From Mercurialis annua (Eukaryota > Streptophyta > Magnoliopsida > Malpighiales > Euphorbiaceae), in contig NC_065570.1 of NCBI RefSeq assembly GCF_937616625.2, forward strand, positions 73,435,665-73,499,664: DNA of 64,000 nt, written 5' to 3'. Shown piece after piece: positions 22,459-33,654 of the stretch. The position numbers were made by a program, and so were the translations under genes. The notes beneath the pieces were generated by a model. It was not told where the DNA came from. It was given only the letters and a program-made list of their open reading frames with translations, and ran no database searches. The stretch's first letter is position 1; the number at the start of each line of letters is the position of its first letter.

Positions 22459-24927
22459 ATGATCGGCAATCTGTTATGGCGCCAATTCATAAACCCTCAT
22501 CGGCGTCATCCACTTGTATTAATTCGTTTATTCTCCGATCAACAATCTCAATCCCAATACATCCAACTCTCTCAACAGATGTGCGAATCGATGCAAGTTT
22601 GTTCCTCCACACCCACTGCTCGAAAGCTTCACGCGCAACTCATCTCCACAGGATTATGCTTTTCCATTTTCCTTCAAAACCACCTCCTCCATATGTACTT
22701 CAACTGTCACTCTCTCCATGACGCTACCCTTGTTTTTTCTGCCATGGAATTTCCCAATGTTTTTACCTATAATACCATGATCACTGGGTTAGGTAATGCG
22801 GGTACCATAGGGAAGGCCAAGGAGGTGTTTGATCAAATGCCTCACAGAGATTCCGTTTCTTGGAACTCTATGATGTCTGCTTATTTCAGAAATGGCAAGT
22901 ATGAGGATGTTCTCGAGGTGTTTGTTTTCATGTTTCGGAACTTTACATGTTTCATTAACTTGCTCTCCTTCTCTTGTGCCATGAAGGCTTGTGGTGCTCT
23001 TGCTTGTTTCAGGTGGGCTTCTCAGTTACATGGTATTGCGGAGAAATTTGATTTTGGAAGAGCCAACTTGTCGATTCGAATTTCAGTGCTGGACATGTAT
23101 ATTAAGTCTGGTAAGATTAGCCATGCAGAGAAAGTATTTTTGAGCATCCCAAATCCGAGTTTATTTTGCTTCAATAGTATGCTTTACGGCTATTCTAATT
23201 CTTATGGGATTGGAAAGGCTCTCAACTTATTCAACCGAATGCCAGAACGTGACAATGTGTCTTGGAGCACAATGATTTCTGTACTCTCGCAGCATGGATT
23301 AAGTGTTCCTTCTCTCAGTATGTTTATTGATATGTGTACTCAAGGTTTTAGACCCAATTCCATGACATTTGCTTGCGTTCTCGGTGCATGCACCAGCATT
23401 TGTGATATAAAATGGGGTACTCATATACATGCTTGGATGGTGAGAATGGGAACCATCATTGATGTTTATGTTGGTAATGGTCTCGTTGATATGTATGCAA
23501 AATTTGGGCGTTTAGACTTAGCTAGGCGGGTTTTTAACAGCTTAATTGAGCATAATGCAGTTTCATGGACTTCTTTGATTAATGGAACTGCACACTGTGG
23601 GAATGAAGAAGAAGCACTGCTGCTATTTAATCAAATGAGGCAGATTCCTATTGCCTTGGATGAGTTTACTCTTGCTATAATTCTTAAAGTTTGCTCCCAT
23701 CCGAACTCTGTTTTTATTGGCTCACAACTTCATGCAATCACTATTAAGACTGGGATGGCTTCCTTTGTTACCGTGGGGAATTCTCTTATAACAATGTACT
23801 CGAAATGTGATGATCCTCAGAAAGCAATTTCTGTGTCTGAAATGATGAAGGTCAGAAATATAATAACCTGGACAGCTATGATAAACGCATTCTCTAAAGC
23901 AGGTGATGTTAAAAATGCACAGGCTTGTTTTGAGAAAACTCCCGACTGTAATGTCATAACTTGGAACTCCATGATAAGCATGTATATTCAGCATGGCTTT
24001 TGGGAATGCAGTCTCAAATTGTATGTGCAAATGCAAAGGGAACGCATTATTCCAGATGACATAACCTTTGCAACTTCAATCAGTGCTTGTGCTGACTTAG
24101 CAATGTTAAAACTTGGAACACAAATCATAGTGCAGGCTGAAAAACTAGGGTTTGGATCTGATGTTTCAGTTGCGAATAGTGTTGTTACCATGTATTCAAG
24201 GTGTGGACAAATTGACGAAGCACAGAAAGTTTTTGACTTAATAAGTATGAAAAATTTAGTTTCTTGGAATTCAATGATAGCTGGATATGCTCAGAATGGT
24301 CATGGCAGGATAGCAATAGAGATTTTTAAGAGTATGTTAAGGATGGAATACAAACCTGATCATATCACCTATATATCTGTTTTATCAGGTTGTAGCTATG
24401 CAGGCCTTGTAACGGAAGGGAAACATTATTTCGATTCTATGACTAAGGATTATGGCATCTTGCCAACTCATGAACATTTTACATGCATGGTAGACCTACT
24501 TGGAAGGGCTGGATTGCTGGAGCAGGCCAAAACTTTGATCAAAGAAATGCCTTTTATGCCAAATGTTGATGTTTTGGGGGCTCTGCTCAGTGCTTGCAAG
24601 ATCCATTGGAACTCAAAATTAGCAGAATTTGCAGCGAAGAACTTGCTTGAATTGGATGTGGATAAATCTGGGGGTTGCATACTTCTAGCGCATATATATT
24701 CAGATTGTGGCAAATTGGAAGATGTTGCAGATATCAGAAAATTGATAAAAGATAAAGGGATCCAGAAAAATCCTGGTTATAGCTGGATAGAGGTTGATAA
24801 CCAGGTAAATGTGTTTGCTGTAAATGAGACAAATCACCCGCGTATCAAGGAAATATGGACAATGATAGATGTTGTTGTTGATGCATTACTTTTGAATGTT
24901 CAAGTGGATGAATTTAGTGCAGAATGA
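22459..24927 (+). CDS. PLS-class pentatricopeptide repeat protein, E subgroup
   Basis: A single-exon gene for 822 residues, as usual for PPR genes. The basic N-terminus with RLFSDQQ looks like a mitochondrial targeting peptide. From about residue 95 the protein is a series of P, L and S repeats with the usual VSWNSMISAY, LGLVDMYAKFG and A..VF..M signatures. It ends in the E/E+ region (LLGRAGLLEQAKTLIKEMP, NPGYSWIEVDNQVNVFAV) and stops soon after, without a DYW domain. E-type PLS proteins bind single organelle transcripts and recruit editing partners at specific C residues. The target site is not predicted here. A second ATG seven bases upstream is out of frame. The specific orthologue is not recognised. 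Confidence 0.9.
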   Translation: MIGNLLWRQFINPHRRHPLVLIRLFSDQQSQSQYIQLSQQMCESMQVCSSTPTARKLHAQLISTGLCFSIFLQNHLLHMYFNCHSLHDATLVFSAMEFPNVFTYNTMITGLGNAGTIGKAKEVFDQMPHRDSVSWNSMMSAYFRNGKYEDVLEVFVFMFRNFTCFINLLSFSCAMKACGALACFRWASQLHGIAEKFDFGRANLSIRISVLDMYIKSGKISHAEKVFLSIPNPSLFCFNSMLYGYSNSYGIGKALNLFNRMPERDNVSWSTMISVLSQHGLSVPSLSMFIDMCTQGFRPNSMTFACVLGACTSICDIKWGTHIHAWMVRMGTIIDVYVGNGLVDMYAKFGRLDLARRVFNSLIEHNAVSWTSLINGTAHCGNEEEALLLFNQMRQIPIALDEFTLAIILKVCSHPNSVFIGSQLHAITIKTGMASFVTVGNSLITMYSKCDDPQKAISVSEMMKVRNIITWTAMINAFSKAGDVKNAQACFEKTPDCNVITWNSMISMYIQHGFWECSLKLYVQMQRERIIPDDITFATSISACADLAMLKLGTQIIVQAEKLGFGSDVSVANSVVTMYSRCGQIDEAQKVFDLISMKNLVSWNSMIAGYAQNGHGRIAIEIFKSMLRMEYKPDHITYISVLSGCSYAGLVTEGKHYFDSMTKDYGILPTHEHFTCMVDLLGRAGLLEQAKTLIKEMPFMPNVDVLGALLSACKIHWNSKLAEFAAKNLLELDVDKSGGCILLAHIYSDCGKLEDVADIRKLIKDKGIQKNPGYSWIEVDNQVNVFAVNETNHPRIKEIWTMIDVVVDALLLNVQVDEFSAE

Positions 24928-25711
24928 GCACCTAAACTGCAGAGTAACAGTGTGGAGATAAGAGTCTGAGAAGCTCTTGAAGGTAATATCAAGTTGGAAT
25001 GGCTCACAGCTCACAAAAGGAAAGAATGTCACTGTTTCATAATTTTGTCAAAAGGTGCATCAACATCTGCAGGAAGGAGGTGTGCTCCTTGAATCTAAAT
25101 CGAAATTGATTGGACCTACGAAGCTCTTTTTTTTTTGTCGAAACCTAAGAAGCTCATTGATGCTACAATTTCAGGTATGTGCCTCGAGATACATATTATT
25201 ATACTGCAATTATTTTTGCCCGCTCTAGGAGCCATAACAGTAACAGGCTTGCTTGGGTTGATAGTCTCCAAGACAGTTTGCTGTCATAACTGTCAACTTA
25301 TTATGTAATTGCAATTATCCTAATGCATTTGCATTTCATAATTTCAAGAAACATCTTTCACTTTTGGAGATTTTTATGGAGATGGAAGAAGGATCAATCT
25401 GTTATCGAGCACTTCCACTTCCTCAGATTTGATGCCACATTCTAGTGCTTGTTGAATAGTTGAGAACTTTATTTTGCATTATTAACAAAATTCAACAGAA
25501 GGTACATAGTGACAAATGCAACAAATCCCATATACTTAAGATGTGTACTTTTAGATTTTTTTTTAAAATGGCTATTTACTTACTGGCATCCAACAATAAA
25601 GCTTCATCAATGCTCCGCACTATGCTCTAGCTCCAGTCTTTTAACTCTCAGCTTGCTGTGTGCAGGAATATTGTAAATAAATTTCAAGAACAAGATCACT
25701 CTTGCATTTAT
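24928..25711. other. Convergent 3' regions of PPR gene and PMI1
   Basis: No gene. Two convergent genes end here, so this should hold both 3' UTRs. Confidence 0.55.
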
Positions 25712-28297
25712 CTACTTTGTGAACTTTACATCCGGATTTCTCATCGGTTTGAGCCACATGTCAGCCATTATTCTTGAGGAAATGCTCCACAGCAGATCTT
25801 GCCCCTTTACCAACACATGTTTTCCCCTTTTCCCCCCCTTTGCCAGTCCATATGCCACCAGCCAATGCATTGCAGTCAGCCTATGCCTCTCTGTATCCCA
25901 GATATTCCTTTTTCCTCCCGTCCTCAGCTTCAAGCCACCAACATGCAAACTTGTCACCTTAAATTTATTTTCCTCATCAATCATTTCTTCCTTGATATCA
26001 GCGCATGTTGCATGAATAAGTGCTACAACGGGACCTCCAACTGCCTCATATTGCCTTAAGGGATCCCGTAGCTGGACTACCACTGCCATGGTGATTGATG
26101 CTGGGTCCCCCGACTCACTATCAGAAGTAGATGAGCTGTAATTTTTGATCCAGTCCTCGAGTGGAATGGCTGAAACCAGAGGTTGATGTTGTTCTTTTTC
26201 ACCTGTTCTTGTTTTTTCAGAGAGCGGAGAGACTTCAAATGGTGCCTCTTCCTCTGCCATTCCTGCCTGAATTTTCAAGGCCTCAACTGACATCGCCTCA
26301 ATCTTCTGCAATGAGAATGCCAAAATTTCCTCTGCTGTCAATGGCTTTTCATCAACACTCCAAATTCCTGTTGTAACCCTCTCTTTTCTACCTGTATTCA
26401 TTGCAGTAGCCATGGTTTTTACTGAAGCAATGGTACGAGCAGCTCTTGAACTAGCACCTTCTTTGTTTCTCCCTTGGATGATTGCCGAAGCAATGCCTTC
26501 AAAAGCTATCTGTTCTGCAGTTTTCCCTATCAGTTCCTCCACGGGCATCAGCGACAAGATTTCAGAGCTGAGTTCCTCAAAACCAATAGCTGCCATTTGT
26601 TGAAATAATTCAAACCCACTTTGGGATTTGTTTGCCGGTATTACAATTGGTTTTGATAGCTGCATAGCTAACGTTGGAGGGTCTTTCTTTGCAACAATAG
26701 TATTCAGAGGATTCATGGCTGCCAAATAGCCTCCATTCCTAGTTTGCACTACACAACCTAATCCCTTGCCAAGATCAGAGACGTACACTTTTGAGTCAGC
26801 CTCTGTGGAATCATCAGCTTCCCCAAGTTGGAAAGAGGAAACTTCGAATCTGTATGTATCGAGCTCTTCATCCTCAAGCATATCAAGAAATTCTCTGGTT
26901 ACTGTCTCTTCATCAGCTTCTAGTTTATGCGACTCACTTTCATTCTCTGTTTTAACTAAATTTTCTTCTCCCATCTTAGATTCAAGTGCCTTTATCTGCT
27001 GAGCAATAGAATCAAGCTCCGTTAACCTGGTAAGATGTACCTGATCATCGTGCACGATCTCCTTAACAACCTCACTGGATGCTGACTTCACTTCAACATT
27101 TTCTTCAGACCCTCCGTCCCCAATCTCTTCTTTCTCTTGAATCTCGACTCCTTTATCCACAACATCAAAGTCTGGAAGTTCAAGCTCTTCAATCTTTGGT
27201 TCTGGATCCTTCGGTTTCTGAACTGAGGAAGGTGGGGCAGGAAGTGGTGCTGGCTCATCAAGGTTCAAGTCGTCCATTCCTTGAAGATCTACTGCTGGTT
27301 TTGACTGTGAAGGAGTCCAAGCTTCGCTTCGACTTGACATTCTCGGACTTGGGACACTGAATGATGTTTTAGACTGTTTACGACCAAAAGAAGAAGTGAA
27401 GTTTTTCGATTTACTTGATTTAAATCCGTCAGCATAAATATCAATACCTCCTTCCTTCTCCATAATCTGAAATCCCAATTTCAGAACAAGTTCTCCACCT
27501 TTTGCCTTTCCTGACAGGTTGAAACTGGTATCCCACTGCCGAATCCGGGTACCTTCTTGATTCTTCTCCATAGATTCCTGAATCAGATGGCTTAAATCGA
27601 CAGGACCTCTACCGAAATCAAGCTCTTCAGCGTCAACTGCAAAAACATAAATCCAGAATGGGCGCGGCTCAAATTTTAACTGCTTTCCATTGCCTGGAGT
27701 GCAGTACACGTGACACTTGAAGAAAAGGGTTTCTTCGAAATCAGCAGCTCCCTGTGAAACTCTCGATGGCATAGTGTGTACTGCTCCATCTTTAGTTTCT
27801 TTCTTCCTAATACAAACAGAAAGGCGGAGGCCATTCATTGAAGCAGGAAGACCCTGGACAGCAACAACTTCTACAGAGAACAAACAGCTGAGTTTCTGCA
27901 TCCCAATATGAGAAAGAGCGCGAATTGGTTTCCAGTTCCAAATCCCCTTTTTCTCCGAGGAAGCTGTTGTGTCATCCAGTTTCTTAGTGTCTGTTCGATT
28001 GGATGGCTTTGCTCGATCACTCGGTGCATTGTCGTCAGGCTGGGGCCTAGAACGCCATGGAGACAAGGACATGCGCCTGGAGCGAGGCCTGGAGGCGGAT
28101 TTGTCATCAGGCTTGGAAGTGGTAATCTCAGCGAGAGAAGTTAGCGCCGGAACTGAAGTACGAGGAAGTGCAAGGGAAGCAGGTCTTCTGTTGGTGGTGG
28201 CAGTATGAGTTTGGTAGAGAGAGAGACTGAGTTCTTCAAGTTCATCCAAAAGCTGAGTATTGGAATTCCTCCTGTCGGAGGATTGTGGTGCTGCCAT
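25712..28297 (-). CDS. PMI1: PMI1 (PLASTID MOVEMENT IMPAIRED 1)-like protein
   Basis: Single-exon gene, 861 residues, close to Arabidopsis PMI1. The N-terminus (SNTQLLDELEELSLSLYQ, then SLALPRTSVP and RRMSLSPWRSRP) is characteristic. An N-terminal C2 (NT-C2) domain runs about 128-278, with KKGIWNWKPIRALSHIG at its entry and VDAEELDFGRGPVDLS inside. An acidic, Ser-rich linker (290-440) and a long conserved C-terminal half (FELFQQMAAIGFEELSSEILSLMPVEELIGKTAEQIAFEG) follow. PMI1 is a cytosolic or membrane-associated protein needed in Arabidopsis for blue-light chloroplast movement through short actin filaments. The paralogues PMIR1/2 are the alternative, but length and N-terminus favour PMI1. 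The reading frame is intact. Confidence 0.9.
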   Translation of the reverse strand: MAAPQSSDRRNSNTQLLDELEELSLSLYQTHTATTNRRPASLALPRTSVPALTSLAEITTSKPDDKSASRPRSRRMSLSPWRSRPQPDDNAPSDRAKPSNRTDTKKLDDTTASSEKKGIWNWKPIRALSHIGMQKLSCLFSVEVVAVQGLPASMNGLRLSVCIRKKETKDGAVHTMPSRVSQGAADFEETLFFKCHVYCTPGNGKQLKFEPRPFWIYVFAVDAEELDFGRGPVDLSHLIQESMEKNQEGTRIRQWDTSFNLSGKAKGGELVLKLGFQIMEKEGGIDIYADGFKSSKSKNFTSSFGRKQSKTSFSVPSPRMSSRSEAWTPSQSKPAVDLQGMDDLNLDEPAPLPAPPSSVQKPKDPEPKIEELELPDFDVVDKGVEIQEKEEIGDGGSEENVEVKSASSEVVKEIVHDDQVHLTRLTELDSIAQQIKALESKMGEENLVKTENESESHKLEADEETVTREFLDMLEDEELDTYRFEVSSFQLGEADDSTEADSKVYVSDLGKGLGCVVQTRNGGYLAAMNPLNTIVAKKDPPTLAMQLSKPIVIPANKSQSGFELFQQMAAIGFEELSSEILSLMPVEELIGKTAEQIAFEGIASAIIQGRNKEGASSRAARTIASVKTMATAMNTGRKERVTTGIWSVDEKPLTAEEILAFSLQKIEAMSVEALKIQAGMAEEEAPFEVSPLSEKTRTGEKEQHQPLVSAIPLEDWIKNYSSSTSDSESGDPASITMAVVVQLRDPLRQYEAVGGPVVALIHATCADIKEEMIDEENKFKVTSLHVGGLKLRTGGKRNIWDTERHRLTAMHWLVAYGLAKGGKRGKHVLVKGQDLLWSISSRIMADMWLKPMRNPDVKFTK

Positions 28298-29153
28298 AAG
28301 TTGGAAGCGATGAAAAGAAAAATCCAGGTATTGCAGGGAAGAGTATCTGTTGCAGATGAATTAGAGGATAAGGGATTTGTTCGGAAGTTTATGAGGTGGA
28401 GAATATAATAACGTTTGGGTTATAGTTATGGTGCTTGGTGCAAAATGTGGCCACGGATAAGAGAAGAAGGTTCGCATTCTGTCCTCTTGTTTATTTTTGT
28501 TTGATAAAGACCACCTTCTAAAACAATTTAACAACCCATACAATTTATTGTCTTTGCTGCTATTCATTACAGTTGTTGCCAAGTTGCTGAATTTCACTAG
28601 TATCTTAAATTTTAATTGAAAAACAGAATATAAGTTTAAAAAAGGGTTATTTGCATATAAAATTTCCATTGTTGTTTTCCGGCTGCTTGAAGCATATGTG
28701 GCAAAATGTAGCAACAACCACATGCCAACTCAGCGACACTTTGTAATCCCTATTTGAGATTATTTGTATACTATCTTTCGTGTTTATAGTGATTTAAATA
28801 CATCGTTTTAAATTTAGCAACTCGTAGCCCAATCTTATTTGCCCCGAATGCTTCCAACAACGAGACTATAGAATGCAATGCAAATATTTGGATTTGATTC
28901 CATTAACCTTGCAATACATGCACCTATAAAGTATAAACAAAACAATAAATTCCTAAAGTTTGCTTCTGAACTATAATGGCACAATAAATTCTATCTCAGA
29001 CTACATTATCTAGTAGAGTGTAATTAGCAATTCCAATAGATTCTAATTTTGTAAACGCATACCAATGATAAAAAAGCAGCTGCAACATAACAAAATCCTT
29101 GCATTATATCAGTACGCATAACATACTAAACCCAAATATATTATGTACACAAA
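28298..29153. other. PMI1 upstream region, no gene seen
   Basis: AT-rich, holding the PMI1 promoter. The frame at 28361-28723 on minus is a chance frame without family character. No clear TATA box. Confidence 0.45.
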
Positions 29154-29640
29154 TTATTTTACTGATAAATGAGAGTCAATTGCAGGAGATTGAAGAAGAA
29201 GCAACTGAAGTTCTCCGGCATGATTCCCTAAACTAGAGTCGGAAATTTTGTTTTCGGAGCTCGTGGTATCAGACCAAGCCTTAGCACATTCAATGCGCTC
29301 TGCTGCTACCTTTGTCATCATGAAACGATTTGAGCGCATCAGCTGTGGAAATAGAATGCACAGTTTCATACAATTCCTGGAATTGATTTCTCCTTTCTTG
29401 TGTTTCAATCAGACTCGCTTTCAGTCCATCCGGAAGACAGGCAAATGCACTTGTAAAAAGAAAGAGAGGATGAATTTGAAGAATTCATAACAATCTACAC
29501 TAGTAATATATTAAATGAATTTTTAATGAGCTTGCCTAGAAACACCTCTAACAAGGCCCCAATCAAATCCAACAAGAGCTGATTGTTTCCTTGTTGTGCA
29601 ATACTTTCTTTACCTGCTGTAAGGCCATCGCGATACCCAC
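29154..29640 (-). pseudogene. YAE1: YAE1-domain protein pseudogene
   Basis: Read on minus, 29640-29536 has GYRDGLTAGKE, the hallmark of the Yae1 domain, then FDWGLVRGVSS. After an 86-nt intron with a GC donor (TCTAG|GCAAGC, ending 29450), 29449 onwards gives AFACLPDGLK, ETQERRNQFQELYETVH and STADALKSF, then a C-terminus ending QSPAIDSHLSVK (stop 29154-29156). YAE1 with LTO1 loads the Fe-S cluster onto ABCE1/Rli1. Three lesions are seen: no N-terminal half, a frame change between the AQQG and KQSAL segments where about five residues are missing, and a second frame change after FHDD. It is therefore read as a decayed copy. Assembly errors are the alternative for the frame changes. Confidence 0.7.
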
Positions 29641-30356
29641 CCGATAGAAAAAGGATTAAAAAATGGCATCGACAACAAACAAAGTGAAAAAAATAAGAGA
29701 ATGGTAAAATTACAGTCGTGTCTCCTCTGCCATTCTCTATCTAAAGCAGACATCAGAAATCACCCTGTAAATCATGTTTATCTTGTACACTTAATTGCAG
29801 TTTTAATGATATCAAACTGTCAGTACTATTGCATTCCATACCTAATTACACATTAAGATCAATACTGTTAAATAGAAGCACACCAAATAGTAAACTCTCA
29901 AACTAAGCTACAAGTACTAGTCTATAATCATCTCATTATAGATATAGAAAAAATCTGACCTATTTTTATCAGCTATTAAAAAGCAAAGAAAATCCAGCAA
30001 CTAAAACAATAACACTAAATTAACACTAGTGAGTGGCGTTGTGTATTGTTATCTCAGCTTCTAACAAAGAAGCAAACGACGACGTAGAGGGAGAAAAGAA
30101 GAAGCAAGAGCTCCGTTTTTCTCCTTTTCCTGGATACTACTATTAATATTATGGAGAAGTTTCAGCTAAAGTGCCTGAATTTTCTCTGTTCTACATTTAT
30201 GGTTACTTAAGTTACAAGATGTAAATTAAGTATTGATTGAAATTAAAAACTAAAGGTAGTTTTTTTATTACGTTAGTGATATTTTAAATAAATTGTAATT
30301 TAATAGTTTGCCTTAAAAGGGTTAGTAGTGGCAGGAAAAAGAAAAGCGGAAACTTA
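29641..30356. other. Region between YAE1 relic and small gene
   Basis: No gene recognised. It should contain the promoter of the 49-codon gene at 30357. The missing first half of YAE1 was searched for here by eye and not found. Confidence 0.4.
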
Positions 30357-30506
30357 ATGGCGATAATAATGAGAGGAGAGCCGTTGGTGGCGAAGCTGGC
30401 TGCGGTGGCTAAGTACGTTGTACTACCAGGAATTATGGTGGCGGCTTTGATCTATTCTCCACCTCGATATGCTTCCTCTTCCCAACACAGCAAATCCCCC
30501 AAATAA
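30357..30506 (+). CDS. 49-residue single-pass membrane microprotein
   Basis: ATG at 30357-30359 opens a 50-codon frame ending TAA at 30504-30506. It encodes a short basic N-terminus, an Ala/Val-rich hydrophobic stretch (VAKLAAVAKYVVLPGIMVAA, residues about 11-30), a YSPPRY motif and a Ser/Lys-rich tail. Codon use (GCG, CTG, GTG) differs sharply from the surrounding AT-rich DNA, which argues for selection on coding. It resembles small uncharacterised plant membrane proteins with a KYVVLPG...YSPP core. Function is unknown. It is too short for usual ORF cut-offs. A splice donor-like site soon after the stop and a TGCAG near 31352 hint at a 3' UTR intron. Confidence 0.65.
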   Translation: MAIIMRGEPLVAKLAAVAKYVVLPGIMVAALIYSPPRYASSSQHSKSPK

Positions 30507-32211
30507 CATCCATTCCAAATCCTCCTTCCTCGCTCTCGGTTCGTTTTTTGTTTTCTTCTAAAAAACATTCACTTCTCTTTCTCACTCGTGAATTTACAGT
30601 TTGATTGAATAGATGATGTGTGTGATTAAATAACCAGCAACTAAGATCTTCCTTTTAAATGCTAAAATTGCTTAATTTTGATGGCTTTATGAATTATATT
30701 TTTCATCATTCAGTTAGAATTGTAATTGTTAAGTAGATTTTGGAAGTTGAGTAATTCAGGATAACCTAAGGTTAAATTGTTCAAGTGTTACTGTGATAAT
30801 CTCTTGACCCTGTTGTTTGTGTTTAAGTCTAGAGTGTTCGAGGAATGCTTTTACTCCGCGAATCACAACGATTCGGTAGTATCTTTTAGTTTATTCTATT
30901 TCAGGATTGAGCCTTTAGAGAAGACAAGGTCTTACCTTACTTGTTGTATTTAGGTTCTATAGGTTTCTCCCATAACTCAACTCGTTTAATAGCGAGATGA
31001 GATGATCTTGGTGCTGGGTATTTGTGCTGACTAGCTTAGGCAATTTAAACATAAAAGTAGACGTTTAAGCATTCCCTGCTGTTTAGCTAAACAGGAGGGT
31101 GATGCTGTGTGATTGCTGTTCTGATTTTGGGTAACTTTCTGTTGCTTAAGTTCATCTATATATAATTAAGTAATTGGGAGCATAATTTTGATCACTTGAG
31201 TTGGGCGCTTATCAAACATAGAAAAATTGATTCTACTTTTTTGAATAAATTGGAGAACAGCATCATTTTATGTCGGCATTGCAGTAAACAAAATGTTGGA
31301 ATTATGCCTTATAATTTTTGCTAAGATCCACCCTGAAATGTATTTTGGTGCAGGGGCAGCTTTGATGTGATTCTGCATATAATAATACTCAACTCAGGAC
31401 CTTGTCAAGTGATTTTCTTGAGTAGTTTTTTACGGGTGAAAATTTGTTTGATATTTTCCCTCTCTAGAACTGAGTTGTATATTGCTCTTCTCATAACCTG
31501 CTCAGTGCTTACTGTAGACATTTTCTACTCGATCAGTGAGTCTATTAAGCATGTCTTAATGTTTTTGGAATGCAGTTTTGTTTCAATGATTTATAACATA
31601 ACAGAGCTGAAACAAAGGCCTATATGGTTTGTTTCAGTCTTAAGCGGAAGTGACGGACATGTGGTATGACACTATTATTTGTATCCTTATTTTGCTTTGT
31701 CATTTGTTGCAACACCATATTTTTTTGGTAACAAGGAACATCTCCGTTGTTACCATCTTTCTTTACTAATTGAGCCACCGATGGTGGTCGCTCATTGGTT
31801 CTTATATTGCTGTCCTGGTGCGGCTGAACGTGTTTGATACAGGCTGGACTGAAAATAAGCTTATCGTCATAAGCTACTGGATCCTGAAATACAAGAATTA
31901 ACTTGTAGCTCGTTGCTAAATCCAGAATTGAGAATAGATATGGTCAGATCAATATTCAATAAAAAGGATTGAAACTGAGGGAAACCACCATTGATTAAAG
32001 CATTGACATGAAATTTTTAAGAACAAAGCTCCGTATGCTGATGCCATTGTGATGGACTTTTATGTTACAAAGCGTTTGCTCTTTTTTAGAAAAGTCCAAG
32101 GGCAAACAGAGGATATAGGTGCAAAAGCTATTAGCAGCGAGCATGCATGCAAAGGGACCCAAGCCCATTATCAATCATCAACTCAATCATGACGTCAAAA
32201 TAATAGTACTA
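30507..32211. other. Region after small gene, possible 3' UTR intron
   Basis: No second gene seen. The frame at 31367-31669 has no family character. The sequence is less AT-rich than the deep intergenic DNA, fitting transcribed UTR and intron of the small gene. Confidence 0.35.
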
Positions 32212-32832
32212 CAGTCGACCCTCTGATAATTAATACACATGATAGATCAAAAATTTATTAATTATTAGAATTATTAATTTATTGAATTTATATAAAAAAA
32301 ATTATAAAAGATATTTAAAAGCATCTACATTAATAGACCATATATTAATATTATATTAAAAAAACTAACTAAATACTCTTTACAATCACTCAATTTAAAA
32401 GAAATAATTTTATATTCAATTTAAGAAATATCAATTGATATCAAACTAAAAAATAATTATTAAGTTGTATTCATAAAATAAAATAATTTTTAATATTTTT
32501 TATACTAGAGATACTTTACTTTAATTTGTTTATCTAATAATTTCTTTTAAAATTTCTCAAAAGAATAAGAAAATCATAATTTGATGGTATTTTAACTTCC
32601 ACTTTATGAATTAAGGTTAGTATTGCCTCAAATAAATCATCAATTGTTATATATTTCTTTAAAAAAATCTCTCTAATAATTAATATTCATGTAGAATATA
32701 TTTTAAATTTTATTAATTATTAAATAATAGAATTATTAATTATCCGACGTGGAACGAAGTTTGTTCTCTCAATTTTCTACTAATTATTAGAATTATTAAT
32801 TTATAGAATATTAATTATTAGAGGGTCGACTG
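32212..32832. mobile_element. Emigrant/Lemi-like pogo-type MITE
   Basis: Starts CAGTCGACCCTCTGATAATT and ends with the inverse, AATTATTAGAGGGTCGACTG, flanked by TA on both sides (32210-32211 and 32833-32834). CAGT ends, a CCTCT motif followed by ATAA.TTAAT, and a TA duplication are the marks of Emigrant/Lemi1 elements mobilised by pogo-like (Tc1/mariner) transposases. 621 bp, no coding capacity. Confidence 0.8.
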
Positions 32833-32834
32833 TA

Positions 32835-33424
32835 TATTATTATTAAAGGTTAAGTATACAACAACTCCCCAGTCCCGTCCACCTTATCACATCACCACAG
32901 CATTGCCTTTTCTTGCTCATTTTCGCTCTCCACACCACATTTTTTTCAAAAAGATAAAAGAGTCAAATCGGACTCTCAACCTGGGTCAATGGGACAAATA
33001 CTCTAAATGTTTCAATTTTTCCAACAATTGGGGTCCTAACTTATAATTTTATAACTAGCAACTCTAAATTTAAAGAAGATAGCGTGACCATTTCAAAAAA
33101 AAAAAAAAGATAGTGCGATACACATAACATCAATTGCAATTAAAAAAAGAGCAAATTTGGGAAGTATTTGACTAAACTTAATTTAGTTTTTTTAATTAAT
33201 TTTTTGGATTTAGTTTACTAACACTGAAATTGAAAGGAAGGGCCAATTTAACATTAACATAAATAAAAGTGAAAAACATTATTATTTAATTTTTAAAAGA
33301 GAAGACAAAATGTGAATTAGGTCCTAGTTGCAGTCAGACCTAAGAATAATTTACTCTTAATATAAGTTAGTCAATCACTAATCGTTGCAGTTTCTATTGA
33401 ATGGTGACCTTAACTCAATTACAC
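32835..33424. other. Intergenic, no gene seen
   Basis: AT-rich DNA between two MITEs. A run of A residues lies near 33100. Confidence 0.5.
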
Positions 33425-33427
33425 TAC

Positions 33428-33651
33428 GGCCATGTTTGGTTCATGGAATAGAATAGCATGGAATAAAATAAGTATTCCATTAGGAATGGAATAGCCATTC
33501 TTTAGTTTTTGAGAGGAGTGTTTATTCCACAAAATCATGAAATAGCAATTCTTTGGAATATCTATTCCATGAACCAAAGTAAAAAATTGTCATTCTATAC
33601 GGAATAGTTATTCCATTCCGCACCTATTCCATGAACCAAACATATATGGCC
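33428..33651. mobile_element. 224-bp MITE with GGCCATG ends
   Basis: The left end is GGCCATGTTTGGTTCATGGA. The right end reversed is GGCCATATATGTTTGGTTCA, the same with a four-base insertion. TAC flanks both sides (33425-33427, 33652-33654), a 3-bp duplication as made by Harbinger- or CACTA-type transposases. The interior is a near-continuous inverted repeat of GGAATAG/CTATTCC units. Confidence 0.75.
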
Positions 33652-33654
33652 TAC

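Noticed and set aside
26161..28144. Several plus-strand frames opposite PMI1
   Set aside because: Shadows of the long intact PMI1 frame; no family features.
29154..29408. Independent 84-codon gene
   Set aside because: Its C-terminal part is the end of the YAE1-like sequence in a shifted frame; the N-terminal part is the antisense-phase reading of the preceding exon.
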